DNA of 64,000 nucleotides, taken from NCBI GenBank assembly GCA_963786195.1, contig CAWAYH010000003.1, forward strand, positions 1-64,000. Direction: 5' to 3'. Source of the stretch: CAWAYH01 sp963786195 (lineage in GTDB: Bacteria; Acidobacteriota; Vicinamibacteria; Vicinamibacterales; 2-12-FULL-66-21). The translations under genes and the position numbers were made by a program. How positions within the stretch are numbered: position 1 is the stretch's first letter; each line of letters begins with the position of its first letter. The notes under the pieces were generated by a model. It had not been told where the DNA came from and did no database searches. It saw only the letters and a program-made list of their open reading frames with translations. Below, piece by piece: positions 8,118-16,435 of the stretch.

Positions 8118-8803
8118 TCGATCTCCACGGTGTCTCCAGGTCCGTGCCGAGCGGCGACGGCATGTTGACCATCCTGCACCCGACCGATTTGAGTATCCCG
8201 GCCGGCCGTGTCGTCACGATCACCGGACCCTCGGGCAGCGGAAAGTCGACGCTTCTGGGTCTCATCGCCGGGCTGGACGCGCCGTCGAGCGGCCGGATCG
8301 TGATCGATGGCGTGGATATCACGCAGCTGAGCGAGGACGCGATGGCGCGGCTGCGCGGCACGCGGATCGGCTTCGTCTTCCAATCGTTTCACCTGCTGCC
8401 ATCGCTCACGGCGTTCGAGAACGTGCTCGTGCCGATTGAAATCGCGGGCGGTCCGGATCCTACGCGCCGCGCGGCGGCCCTGCTCGCCGAGGTCGGGCTC
8501 ACCGAGCGCGGTCATCACTACCCGTCGCAGCTCTCCGGCGGCGAGCAGCAGCGGGTCGCGATCGCCCGCGCGCTGGCCAACGATCCGCCCATCGTGCTCG
8601 CGGACGAACCCACGGGCAATCTCGACAGCACGACCGGTCGCCAGATCATCGATCTCCTCCTGGAGGTTCACCGGTCGCGGAAAACGACGCTGGTTCTGGT
8701 AACCCACGATCCGGACGTCGCGGCGATTGCGGACGTCACGGTGGCGCTGAAAGACGGCCGAGTCGTCAAGATGGACAGCACCCTACCGGTGGCGGCGCCA
8801 TGA
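8114..8803 (+). CDS. ybbA: ABC transporter ATP-binding protein, YbbA-like
   Basis: A 229-residue ATPase of the LolD/MacB/FtsE type. Walker A GPSGSGKST, the Q-loop FVFQSFHLLPSLT, the signature LSGGEQQR, Walker B IVLADEPTG and the switch His in LVTHD are all present. The start ATG at 8114 shares ATGA with the esterase stop, and the gene shares another ATGA with the following permease, so the three are almost certainly translated together. The frame is open upstream but that part is esterase sequence. In the MacB class such ATPases drive conformational changes across the membrane rather than moving small solutes; a lipid-related role is only inferred from tesA. Confidence 0.93.
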   Translation: MIDLHGVSRSVPSGDGMLTILHPTDLSIPAGRVVTITGPSGSGKSTLLGLIAGLDAPSSGRIVIDGVDITQLSEDAMARLRGTRIGFVFQSFHLLPSLTAFENVLVPIEIAGGPDPTRRAAALLAEVGLTERGHHYPSQLSGGEQQRVAIARALANDPPIVLADEPTGNLDSTTGRQIIDLLLEVHRSRKTTLVLVTHDPDVAAIADVTVALKDGRVVKMDSTLPVAAP

Positions 8804-11403
8804 CCTTCATTCTCCGCATGGCCGCTCGTGAGCTTCGCGCATCCTGGCGTCGATTGCTGTTCTTCTTCCTCTGCGTCGCGGTCGGCGTGGGCGCGATCGT
8901 CGCGATGCGCTCGATTATCCAGAGCCTGCGGCAGGGGCTCGTCCGCGAAGCCCGGACGATGATTGCCGCCGACGTGATCGTTCAGACGAACCGGGCGTGG
9001 ACGCCCGCCGTCCTGGGCAAGGTCGAGTCGATCCTCGCCAAGGCTCCCGTCATCGCGCGGACTGAATCTGTCGAGACCGCTACGATGGTCCGTGCCGAGG
9101 TCGGCGCGACCGCGCGCATGGTGGAGTTGCGCGGGATCGAAGCGGCGTTTCCGTTCTACGGCACGCTGACGTTGAAGGACGGAACGCCGTACTCGCATCG
9201 GATGCTGCAGGACCGCGGGGCGCTGGCGGGACCGGACCTCCTCGTGCAGCTGAACGTGCGGGTCGGCGATCGGCTGCTGATCGCCGGTCAGCCGTTCACG
9301 ATCCGCGGCGTCATCGCGCAGGAACCCGGCCGGCGGATCGGCGCGTTCAGTTTTGGCTCGCGTGTCGTCGTCGATCTCGCCGAGCTCAGGGAAATCGGCC
9401 TCCTGTCGATCGGCAGCCGGGCGAGCTACCAGATTCTGCTGCAGGTCCGGGACGACGGCGTGGAGTCGCTGACCCGGGACCTGCGGCGGGATCTGCAGGA
9501 CTCCTTCGCCGGCGCAAGATCCTACAAGGCGCTCGAGGACGACATCGGCGAGGAGCTCCAGCGCGGGGAGAACTTCCTGAGCCTCGTCGGGTTCGTCATC
9601 CTCGTGCTGGGCGGTATCGGCGTGTGGAGCGTCACGCGCGTGTTCGTCCGACAGAAAATCAGGAGCGTCGCGATTCTGAAGTGCCTTGGCGCGAGCTCGC
9701 GACAGGTGCTCGGAACCTACATCGTCCAGATTCTGCTGCTGGGGCTGTGCGGGAGCCTGCTGGGTGTCGCGCTCGCAGCCGTAGGGATGAGCCTCGTTCC
9801 CGCTTCGCTGACGGCGTCCTTTGCAGGCATCCCGTTCGGGCTCACGTGGTCGGCAGTGCTGCAGGGGGTGGCGGTCGGGTTGCTCGTGTCGCTGCTGTTC
9901 GCTCTCGTCCCGCTTCTCGAGGTCCGGCGTGTGAGACCGCTGCTGCTGCTTCGGGGCGATGCACCGACCCCCGGCGTCCGGCCTCAGGGCTCTGGGCTCT
10001 GGCCTCTGGGCTCTGTGCTCCGGGCTCTGGCCTCTGGCATCGACTGGCTGCAGGTGAGCGCCGCCCTGGTCGTCAGCGCCGCGCTCGTGGGGATTGCGGC
10101 CTGGCAATCAGGCTCGCTGCGCGCGGGCGCGCTCGTTTCGGGCGGATTCGCCGTCGTCGCGCTCGTGCTCTACGGAGCGGCCTGGCTGCTCGTTCGCTTG
10201 ACGGCGCCGCTGGCGGCGGCACCGTGGTTTCCCTTGCGCTACGCCGTGCGCGGTCTGAGGCGACCCGGGAGCCAGACGCGGGTCATCCTGCTCTCGGTCG
10301 GGCTGGGCTGCTTTTTCGTGCTGAGCGTCAGGGCACTGCAGCAGAACCTCATCGCAGAGGCGGTGATAGACCTGGGCCAGGCCGGCGCCGATATGTTTCT
10401 GATCGATATTCAGAGGGATCAGGTGGAGGGCGTGCGCGAGCTGCTCGAGGGTCGCCGGCTGCCCGGCGGGGCGCCCGCCAGGCTGGTGCCGACCTTGCGC
10501 GCGCGTATCACCGCAGTACGCGGGCGAGACGTCAACCTCGAGAGCTACTCGGACGTTCGCGGCCGGGGTTCGCTCGGGCGCGAGTACGTGGTGACCTACC
10601 GGAACGCGCTCGAGGAGAACGAAACGATCACCGCGGGCAGGTTCTGGCCGGCCGAGCCGGCGTCGCTGCCGGCGGACGCCGAGCAGGAAGTGTCCATCGA
10701 GCAGCGCATCCACGAGCAGTTCCACGTCAACGTCGGCGATTCGATCCGGTTCGACATCCTCGGCCGCAGCGTGCAGGCGCGCGTGACCAGCATACGGCGC
10801 GTCAACTTTGAGGATTCGCGCAGCGGCGGCTTCATCTTCGTGTTCCGTCCGGGCGTGCTCGCGCAGGCGCCGCATACCTTCATCGGCTTCGTGCGCGGCC
10901 CGGCGGACCAGACCGAGCGCGCGCGCCTGCAATACGATCTCGTCGCACGCTATCCGAACGTCTCGACGATCGACGGCAGGGACGTGCTGTCTCGAATCAA
11001 GGTGGTGGTGGACAACATCGTCTTCGCGATCTCGATCGTGGGCGGCATCGCATTGCTGAGCGGTGTGCTCATCCTGGTGGGCGCGGTGGCCATGACGAAG
11101 TTCCAGCGCGCGTACGAGGCCGCGCTTCTGCGGACGCTCGGCGCGAGCACGCGCCTGCTGGGGACGATGGTGGCGCTCGAGTACTCCGCGCTCGGATTGC
11201 TCGCGGGGCTCATCGGCGCACTCGGCGCGCTGGGCCTGAGCTGGGCCGTCACGCGGTATCTGTTCGATATGGCCTGGAAGCCTGCGCCCGTGCTGCTGAC
11301 GGCCGGCGCGCTGCTAACGACCGCGCTCGTCGGCACGATCGGCGTGATTGCAAGCGTAGACGTCCTGAGAAGGAAACCGCTCGCGACGCTGAGAGCGGAC
11401 TAG
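8800..11403 (+). CDS. ybbP: ABC transporter permease, YbbP-like (two FtsX domains)
   Basis: An 867-residue membrane protein with one N-terminal membrane helix (about residues 19-40), an extracytoplasmic domain, a first FtsX domain with three helices (about 260-385), a linker, two or three further helices, a second extracytoplasmic domain and a second FtsX domain (about 745-865, with SIVGGIALLSGVLILVGAVA and RTLGAS loop). This is the ten-helix layout of YbbP. It pairs with the preceding ATPase. The linker at about residues 396-414 is encoded by an array of 7-bp repeats, so its sequence (QGSGLWPLGSVLRALASG) is probably not conserved. Confidence 0.92.
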   Translation: MTFILRMAARELRASWRRLLFFFLCVAVGVGAIVAMRSIIQSLRQGLVREARTMIAADVIVQTNRAWTPAVLGKVESILAKAPVIARTESVETATMVRAEVGATARMVELRGIEAAFPFYGTLTLKDGTPYSHRMLQDRGALAGPDLLVQLNVRVGDRLLIAGQPFTIRGVIAQEPGRRIGAFSFGSRVVVDLAELREIGLLSIGSRASYQILLQVRDDGVESLTRDLRRDLQDSFAGARSYKALEDDIGEELQRGENFLSLVGFVILVLGGIGVWSVTRVFVRQKIRSVAILKCLGASSRQVLGTYIVQILLLGLCGSLLGVALAAVGMSLVPASLTASFAGIPFGLTWSAVLQGVAVGLLVSLLFALVPLLEVRRVRPLLLLRGDAPTPGVRPQGSGLWPLGSVLRALASGIDWLQVSAALVVSAALVGIAAWQSGSLRAGALVSGGFAVVALVLYGAAWLLVRLTAPLAAAPWFPLRYAVRGLRRPGSQTRVILLSVGLGCFFVLSVRALQQNLIAEAVIDLGQAGADMFLIDIQRDQVEGVRELLEGRRLPGGAPARLVPTLRARITAVRGRDVNLESYSDVRGRGSLGREYVVTYRNALEENETITAGRFWPAEPASLPADAEQEVSIEQRIHEQFHVNVGDSIRFDILGRSVQARVTSIRRVNFEDSRSGGFIFVFRPGVLAQAPHTFIGFVRGPADQTERARLQYDLVARYPNVSTIDGRDVLSRIKVVVDNIVFAISIVGGIALLSGVLILVGAVAMTKFQRAYEAALLRTLGASTRLLGTMVALEYSALGLLAGLIGALGALGLSWAVTRYLFDMAWKPAPVLLTAGALLTTALVGTIGVIASVDVLRRKPLATLRAD
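9987..10035. repeat. Array of seven 7-bp repeats inside the ybbP reading frame
   Basis: Seven heptamers follow each other without gaps from 9987 to 10035. The commonest word is GGGCTCT; variants are GGCCTCT and GTGCTCC. The 49-base tract codes for the linker between the two halves of the YbbP-like permease. The same GGCTCTG core returns on the other strand at 57491-57540. Confidence 0.88.
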
Positions 11404-11405
11404 TC

Positions 11406-11426
11406 CCGATCGCCCTTTGCGATCGG
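11406..11426 (+). terminator. Hairpin after ybbP, terminator-like without U-tract
   Basis: Perfect 8-bp arms CCGATCGC and GCGATCGG enclose a 5-base loop, starting 3 bases after the ybbP stop. No T-run follows on either side, so termination would need a factor, or the hairpin protects the mRNA end. Confidence 0.45.
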
Positions 11427-11534
11427 AGATGTCGGAGAGGCCTGGGCGGCCTGATCGGCGGCGACCGGTGAGGGTGAAATCTGATAAAATGGAGTTTTGC
11501 GGGGGGAGGCAAGAACGCGCCTGTGGAGAGAACC

Positions 11535-11876
11535 ATGGATGAACAGTTCCCTTACAAGGAAGCCTTGCTGCGGAAACGCGGCGAGATCCTGTCGGCGGGC
11601 GGCGGAGTCAAGCCGCTGCAGACCACGATGGAGAACAACTCACGCCAGGGCGACCTGGCGGATCAGGCGAGCGGGAACAACGAAGTCCACATTCAGCTGA
11701 AGCTGAAACAGACGGATGCCAAGATTCTTCAGGCGATTGAAGAAGCCCTGTGGCGAATGGAAAAAGGGACCTACGGCGTATGCCGTGATTGCGGCGAATC
11801 CATCGCCCCGGCCCGTTTGAACGCGATTCCGTGGACCCGCGTCTGCATCACCTGCAAGGAAAAACAGAGCACGTGA
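11535..11876 (+). CDS. DksA/TraR-family zinc-finger protein
   Basis: A 113-residue protein: a helical N-terminal half (about residues 25-75) and a C-terminal four-cysteine zinc finger CRDCGESI...CITCKEK. This is the architecture of short DksA/TraR-family proteins that enter the RNA polymerase secondary channel; the acidic tip is less easy to place than in DksA proper, so ppGpp-linked function is only suggested. ATG 11535 is preceded by GGAGAG at 5 bases; a GTG further up lies in that site and is not used. It ends with GTGA shared with the next gene. Confidence 0.85.
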   Translation: MDEQFPYKEALLRKRGEILSAGGGVKPLQTTMENNSRQGDLADQASGNNEVHIQLKLKQTDAKILQAIEEALWRMEKGTYGVCRDCGESIAPARLNAIPWTRVCITCKEKQST

Positions 11877-12361
11877 AGGCCACCGACCTGCTCGAACTCC
11901 TGACGGATTTCCATCGCGACAAACTGACGATGTTCCGGCGGCACATCGCCGCGGCGCGCCACGTCAGCAATTACGATTTCAACAACGCGTACCAGTACGT
12001 CATTGCGCGCGAGGACACGCACCAGACGTGGGTCCGGGATGCCATCCTCGGCATGGGTGGCGAGCCGGTCGACGTGCCGGAGTCGGAAGTCCGGGTCGAC
12101 GGCAAGGGCTCGGAGGCCGAGCGCTCGGTCATCGCCGAGGACCGCGACGGGGCGCAAAGGTTCGTCGACAAGTGGCGCAGCCGCATCGAGAGAGTGACCA
12201 ACGCGCGCCATCGCACCATGCTGAACGTGGTCATCGGCGAAACGCTCGAGCACAAGCGTTTCTTCGAGCAGGCGCTGGCGGGCGTGACCGATCTGCTCGG
12301 AAGCCATGACGACGGTGTCGTCCATCGCGGCCGCGTGTTGCCCACGCGCTGGGTGGGATAA
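11873..12361 (+). CDS. Ferritin-like helical bundle protein
   Basis: A 162-residue, mostly helical, soluble protein. Two candidate metal-binding E-x2-H elements, REDTH and TLEHKR (in GETLEHKRF), are spaced as in ferritin-like four-helix bundles, and further Glu/His residues lie in the first helix (ELLTDFHRDKLTMFRRHI). The GTG start at 11873 overlaps the DksA-like stop as GTGA, so the two are translationally coupled; a longer frame upstream lies inside that gene. The function is not known; a di-iron or oxidative-stress role is inference. Confidence 0.6.
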   Translation: MKATDLLELLTDFHRDKLTMFRRHIAAARHVSNYDFNNAYQYVIAREDTHQTWVRDAILGMGGEPVDVPESEVRVDGKGSEAERSVIAEDRDGAQRFVDKWRSRIERVTNARHRTMLNVVIGETLEHKRFFEQALAGVTDLLGSHDDGVVHRGRVLPTRWVG

Positions 12362-12384
12362 GTATTCCGAGCCCTGGTGCAGAG

Positions 12385-12862
12385 ATGCCCCGAAAGGTCG
12401 CCATCGCCCTGGGCAGCAACCTGGGCGACCGCCGGGCGGCCCTCGCCTTCGCGACCGAACGCCTGGCCGTCCTCATCGCCGACCTGACAGTCTCTGACAT
12501 CGTCGAAACCGAGCCCGAAGGCGCCGGCCTGGAGGATCAGCCCCTCTTTCTGAACGCCGCCGTCGTGGGAGACCACGACGCTCGCGGCGCGCGAGCTCCT
12601 CGACGCCCTTCTGGCCATCGAGCGCGACTACGGGCGCGAGCGCCCGTATCACGGCGCCCCGCGGACGCTCGACCTCGACCTGATTCTGCTCGAAGACGAG
12701 CGCGTGGATCAGCCGGGGCTCCTGGTGCCGCATCCCCGATTCAGAACACGGTTCTTCGTCCTCGGGCCGCTCGCAGGCATCGCGCCGGATCTGGTGGATC
12801 CGGTGACTGGCCTGAGGGTGGCGGAGTTGCTCCGCCGGCTCCTGCGCAACGGCTCCAGATAG
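12385..12862 (+). CDS. folK: 2-amino-4-hydroxy-6-hydroxymethyldihydropteridine pyrophosphokinase, HPPK (one frame break)
   Basis: The N-terminal frame gives KVAIALGSNLGDRRAAL, the standard HPPK start, up to LFLNAAVVG. After one extra base at about 12571 the chain continues in the next frame as TTLAARELLDALLAIERDYGRERPYHGAPRTLDLDLILLED..VPHP, with the HPPK signature RTLDLDLILL, to a TAG at 12860-12862. The restored length of about 158 residues is usual. The enzyme transfers pyrophosphate from ATP to the pterin in folate synthesis. A single insertion breaks it; sequencing error is the simplest explanation since the rest is intact. A 7-bp repeat array begins at the stop codon. Confidence 0.88.
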
Positions 12863-12895
12863 CTGGGAGCTGGAAGCTGGAGGCTGGAAGCTATG
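12861..12895. repeat. Array of five 7-bp repeats at the folK stop codon
   Basis: Five heptamers with consensus AGCTGGA run without gaps from inside the folK stop codon; the variants are AGCTGGG, GGCTGGA and AGCTATG. The rest of the gap to 13024 holds nothing I can name. Confidence 0.8.
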
Positions 12896-13024
12896 TTAGA
12901 CTCCCATCGGAACCGCCTCTGATCACTTCCGCCGTCCGCTAGTTCACTCCTTCGGTCGTTTCTCCCAGAACAGGAGTGGTGTGTTTGGCAGGGGTCCGCC
13001 TGACGGCCCCGAAGGAGATCAGAC

Positions 13025-13753
13025 GTGGACGTTCAATCGAACTGGTGGCAGGAGTTCTTTCATGGCGCCGCGGTGGACATGTGGCTGAAGGCGCTTCCGC
13101 CGGAATACTCGCGCGAAGAGGCCGCTCACGTGGAGCGGACGCTTGGTTTACCGAAGGGAGCGGAGGTCCTTGATGTTCCGTGCGGAGCGGGGCGGCTCGC
13201 GATCGAGCTGGCGGAAAGCGGCTATGAGGTGACGGGGGTCGATCTGTCGCAGGGTTTTCTCGAGCACGCCAGGGCGAAGGACGCCGGCGGCCGCGTGCGG
13301 TGGGAACATCGCGACATGCGCGATCTGCCGTGGTCCGCGCGGTTCGACGGCGCCTTCTGTTTCGGGAACAGCTTCGGGTACCTCGACGATGAGGGAAACG
13401 CGCAGTTCCTGCGGGCGGTGGCGTCGGCGCTGAAACCTGGCGGGCGATTCGTGCTGGAGACGCCGATGGTCATCGAGAGTCTCCTGCCCAACCTGAAAGA
13501 CCGCCCGTGGTACAAGGCCGGCGACGTGTATCTGCTGATCGCGAACGAATACGATCGGTCGAAGAGCCGGCTGAACATCGAATACACGTTCGTGTCCAAC
13601 GGCCGGGTGGAGGTGCGGCGGGGCACGCACCGCGCCTACGCCTATCGCGAGCTGCTGGACCTGGTCGAGTCCGCCGGTTTCGCGGTCGCGACCGTTCCGT
13701 CGTTCAACGACGCGGGCGGACTGAAGGTGACGCTCGTCGGCACGCGGAGGTAA
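13025..13753 (+). CDS. Class I SAM-dependent methyltransferase
   Basis: A 242-residue soluble enzyme with motif I VLDVPCGAGRLA at about residues 45-56, the acidic end of beta-2 in VTGVDLSQGF, motif IV-like FDGAFCFGNSFGYLDD, and LKPGGRFVLETP after it. The fold is the methyltransferase-25/11 type with a mixed C-terminal lid. The substrate cannot be told. GTG 13025 is preceded by GAAGGAG at 7 bases, which fixes the start. It is a single gene ending at a hairpin shared with the convergent secreted protein gene. Confidence 0.85.
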   Translation: MDVQSNWWQEFFHGAAVDMWLKALPPEYSREEAAHVERTLGLPKGAEVLDVPCGAGRLAIELAESGYEVTGVDLSQGFLEHARAKDAGGRVRWEHRDMRDLPWSARFDGAFCFGNSFGYLDDEGNAQFLRAVASALKPGGRFVLETPMVIESLLPNLKDRPWYKAGDVYLLIANEYDRSKSRLNIEYTFVSNGRVEVRRGTHRAYAYRELLDLVESAGFAVATVPSFNDAGGLKVTLVGTRR

Positions 13754-13754
13754 C

Positions 13755-13786
13755 AAAAAGGCCCGGGAGCATCGCTCCCGGGCCTT
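13755..13786 (-). terminator. Intrinsic terminator between convergent genes
   Basis: Perfect 13-bp arms AAGGCCCGGGAGC and GCTCCCGGGCCTT enclose a 3-base loop. The A-run at 13755-13759 gives a U-tract for the minus strand, so it should end transcription of the 13830-14276 gene; on the plus strand there is a stem but no U-run. Confidence 0.8.
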
Positions 13787-13787
13787 C

Positions 13788-13827
13788 GAACTTCCGGACT
13801 TCCGAACTCCCGAACGTCCGGACTTCG
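13788..13827. repeat. Array of five 8-bp repeats between convergent genes
   Basis: Five 8-bp units of consensus GAACTTCC (variants GGACTTCC, GAACTCCC, GAACGTCC, GGACTTCG) lie directly between the terminator and the stop of the minus-strand gene at 13830. Confidence 0.75.
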
Positions 13828-13829
13828 AC

Positions 13830-14276
13830 CTACGTGCTCTTCTTGTAGGTCGTCTTCGAGGTCCCGCGGGCACCGGCGCGCTCGATCGTCAGAACACCAC
13901 CGTCCAGCGACCAGGTCTGGGTGTTCGTGTTCTCGCCGACCTTGGTGGTGATGACGAGCTTGTTGCCGTCCCACTTGGCCGAAGCGGTTCCCTCGTTCTG
14001 GCCCATCGTGACCTTGGTCTCGGAGCCGTCGAGCTTGTAAGTGGTCGACTGCGTGCCCCCTCGGCCCTGACGCTCCACGGTCATGTCCGCGGCCGTCTGC
14101 TTGACGGTCATCGGTCCGCCGCCGCCACGGCCACCGCCGCCACCACCGCCGCCTGCCGCAGCCGCGGGGTCCGCTTCCGGTGCCCACGTGCCGGAGAAGT
14201 CCGGCTTCTGCGCCCAGGCCATCGTCGCCACCGCCAGCACGGCGGCAGCGATCACTCCTATTCTTGCCCGCTTCAT
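13830..14276 (-). CDS. Small secreted protein of the KPDFSGTW type
   Basis: A 148-residue protein with a signal peptide (RIGVIAAAVLAVATMAWA, cleavage after AWA), then KPDFSGTWAPEAD, a run of glycines, and a domain of short beta strands rich in Thr/Lys (TVERQGRG, TTYKLDGSETKV, KLVITTKV, VLTIERAG). It resembles small lipocalin-like or beta-sandwich secreted proteins frequent in acidobacteria; no function is known. AAAGGAG lies 8 bases before the ATG at 14276. It ends at the U-tract hairpin at 13755-13786. The stretch between 14277 and 14393 holds nothing else I can support. Confidence 0.7.
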   Translation of the reverse strand: MKRARIGVIAAAVLAVATMAWAQKPDFSGTWAPEADPAAAAGGGGGGGGRGGGGPMTVKQTAADMTVERQGRGGTQSTTYKLDGSETKVTMGQNEGTASAKWDGNKLVITTKVGENTNTQTWSLDGGVLTIERAGARGTSKTTYKKST

Positions 14277-14393
14277 CGTGTGACTCCTTTGAAGAATGAG
14301 ACTACGAATTCCCGTCCTGCTCCCGCCCCCGTGCGCCTGAGCTCGAGCTCCGGCGCTACCAATCCACCCTGACCCCTGGCCCGGATGGAGACG

Positions 14394-15608
14394 TCAGTCG
14401 AAGCGCAGCGCTTCGATCGGATCCAGACGCGAGGCTTTCAGCGCCGGCGCAAACCCGAAGAATACACCAGTTGCCGCCGCGAACCCGAACGCCATGATGA
14501 TGGCGTTGGTCGGAATCGCCGTCGGCCACTTCACGAACCATTCGAGCCCGGCGGATATCGCGAACCCGATCGCGATCCCCAGCAGGCCTCCGAAGAGACT
14601 GAGCACGATCGCCTCGACGAGGAACTGCAGCAGCACGTCACGGCCGCGGGCGCCGATCGCCATGCGGAGGCCGATCTCGCGCGTCCGCTCGGTGACCGAC
14701 ACCAGCATGATGTTCATGATGCCGATGCCGCCGACGATGAGCGACACGCCCGCGATGACCGCGACGAACGTCGTCATCGTGCGGGTCGTTTCGGTGCGCA
14801 CGTTGGCCATGTCCTCGAGCGTACGCACGACGAAGTCGTTGTCGTCGTTCTGCGTCAGCTTGTGGCGCAGCCGCAGCGTCTCGGTGATGGCGTCCGCCAC
14901 AGGTTTCGTGTCCGCGGAAGCCGCGCCCACCGTGATGTTGTTGATGTGCTGAATGCCCTGCAGCTTCTTCTGCACGGTCGTGTAGGGCGTGAAGATCGTG
15001 TCGTCCTGATCCTGGCCCATGGCCGACTGTCCCTTCGAGGCCATGACGCCGATCACGCGGAACGGCTGGTTGCGAATCCGGATGATCTGTCCGGTCGGGT
15101 CCACGTCCGGGCCAAAGAGGATGTCGGCGACCAGGCTTCCGAGTACCGCCACCTTGGCCGCGACGTTCACGTCCTGCGTCGTGAAAAAACTTCCGTACTT
15201 GACTGGCCAGCTTCGAATCAGCGGCAGATCCACGTCCGTCCCCTGGACCTGCGTGTTCCAGTTCTGGTTGCCGGCGATGACCTGGCCGCGGCTGTTGGCG
15301 CCGGCGGCGACGTACTGCACGCCCGGCAGCTCGCGGAGCGCAGTCGCGTCCTCGGGCATGAGCGTGCTCGAGTTGCCCTGGCCCATCCGGACGCCGCCCT
15401 GCGAGAAGTTGCCGGCGTTGACGTTGATCATGTTGGTGCCGGCGGACTTGACCTGCTCTTCGATCGCGACCTGGGCGCCGTTGCCCAACGCCACCATCGT
15501 GATCACCGCGCCGACGCCGATGATCATGCCCAGCATCGTCAAGGCCGTGCGCAGCTTGTTCCGGCCGAGCGCCTTGAACGCGATCCGCAGCGTCATCGTT
15601 ATCGACAT
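14394..15608 (-). CDS. macB: MacB-type ABC transporter permease
   Basis: A 404-residue protein: N-terminal membrane helix (ALTMLGMIIGVGAVITMVAL), a MacB-type periplasmic domain (about residues 45-250), and a C-terminal FtsX domain with three helices and the loop VSVTERTREIGLRMAIGAR. In this organism the MacB ATPase and permease are separate genes (ATPase 17 bases upstream). Last gene of the seven-gene efflux operon. Together with the MacA-like adaptor it should use ATP to drive export through the TolC-type channel encoded in the same operon. Confidence 0.92.
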   Translation of the reverse strand: MSITMTLRIAFKALGRNKLRTALTMLGMIIGVGAVITMVALGNGAQVAIEEQVKSAGTNMINVNAGNFSQGGVRMGQGNSSTLMPEDATALRELPGVQYVAAGANSRGQVIAGNQNWNTQVQGTDVDLPLIRSWPVKYGSFFTTQDVNVAAKVAVLGSLVADILFGPDVDPTGQIIRIRNQPFRVIGVMASKGQSAMGQDQDDTIFTPYTTVQKKLQGIQHINNITVGAASADTKPVADAITETLRLRHKLTQNDDNDFVVRTLEDMANVRTETTRTMTTFVAVIAGVSLIVGGIGIMNIMLVSVTERTREIGLRMAIGARGRDVLLQFLVEAIVLSLFGGLLGIAIGFAISAGLEWFVKWPTAIPTNAIIMAFGFAAATGVFFGFAPALKASRLDPIEALRFD

Positions 15609-15625
15609 GGTTTCTCCTGCGACAC

Positions 15626-16429
15626 TTATGCCACGCCGCCGTGGTCGAGCGGTGTTGGATCCCCGGTGACGTGTGTGGCGTCGATGTCCTCGGGCGGGGG
15701 CAGCGCGGCCAATTCCTTCACGGCGTCGCGCCGCTTCGCAATCTTCTGGTCGATCTGGATCTTCCCGTCACGGAAACGGACCAGCCGTGTGCCGTACTCC
15801 GCGATGTCCACCTCGTGCGTGATGAGGACGATCGTGATTCCGCGCTCGACGTTCAGGCGCTGAAAGATCCCCATGACTTCGATGCTCGTCCGCGTGTCGA
15901 GGTTGCCGGTCGGCTCATCGGCCAGGATAATCGACGGCTCGTTGATGAGCGACCGCGCAATCGCTACGCGCTGCTGCTGACCACCCGACAGCTGGTTGGG
16001 GTAGTGGTGATACCGGTCGGCGAGGCCGACGGCGGTGAGCGCGGCCATCGCCCGCTTGTGCCGCTCCGCCGTCTTCATACGGCTGCCGCCGTTGTAGAGC
16101 AGGGGCAACTCCACGTTGTCGAGTGCCGTCGTGCGCGACAACAGGTTGAATCCCTGGAACACGAATCCGATCTTGCGGTTCCTGATGATCGCGAGCTCGT
16201 CCTTCGTCATCCTCGAGACGTCCTTGCCGTCGAGGAGATACTGCCCGCTCGTCGGGCGATCGAGGCAGCCCAGGATGTGCATCAGCGTGGACTTGCCCGA
16301 ACCCGAGGGGCCGGTGACCGCGACGAACTCGCCGGCCTCGATGTCCAGGTTGGCGCCGCGCAGCGCTCGAACGAGGACCTCGCCGACGGTGTACGTCTTG
16401 ACGAGGTCCCGTACTGAAATGACTACCAT
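15626..16429 (-). CDS. macB: MacB-type ABC transporter ATP-binding protein
   Basis: A 267-residue ATPase with Walker A GPSGSGKST, Q-loop FVFQGFNLLSRTT, signature LSGGQQQRV, Walker B IILADEPTGNLD and switch THEV. A C-terminal tail of about 40 residues beyond the usual MacB ATPase end is rich in Pro and Asp. It starts 6 bases after the adaptor stop and is followed 17 bases later by the permease, so it forms the MacAB system of the operon. Confidence 0.93.
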   Translation of the reverse strand: MVVISVRDLVKTYTVGEVLVRALRGANLDIEAGEFVAVTGPSGSGKSTLMHILGCLDRPTSGQYLLDGKDVSRMTKDELAIIRNRKIGFVFQGFNLLSRTTALDNVELPLLYNGGSRMKTAERHKRAMAALTAVGLADRYHHYPNQLSGGQQQRVAIARSLINEPSIILADEPTGNLDTRTSIEVMGIFQRLNVERGITIVLITHEVDIAEYGTRLVRFRDGKIQIDQKIAKRRDAVKELAALPPPEDIDATHVTGDPTPLDHGGVA

Positions 16430-16435
16430 TGACCG

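Noticed and set aside
8668..10107. 479-codon minus-strand frame across ybbA and ybbP
   Set aside because: Shadow of two strongly supported genes; Arg/Gln/Asp-rich translation without motif.
14339..14350. GAGCTCGAGCTC palindrome between the secreted protein and MacB permease genes
   Set aside because: Self-complementary by composition; no second copy or promoter element nearby.
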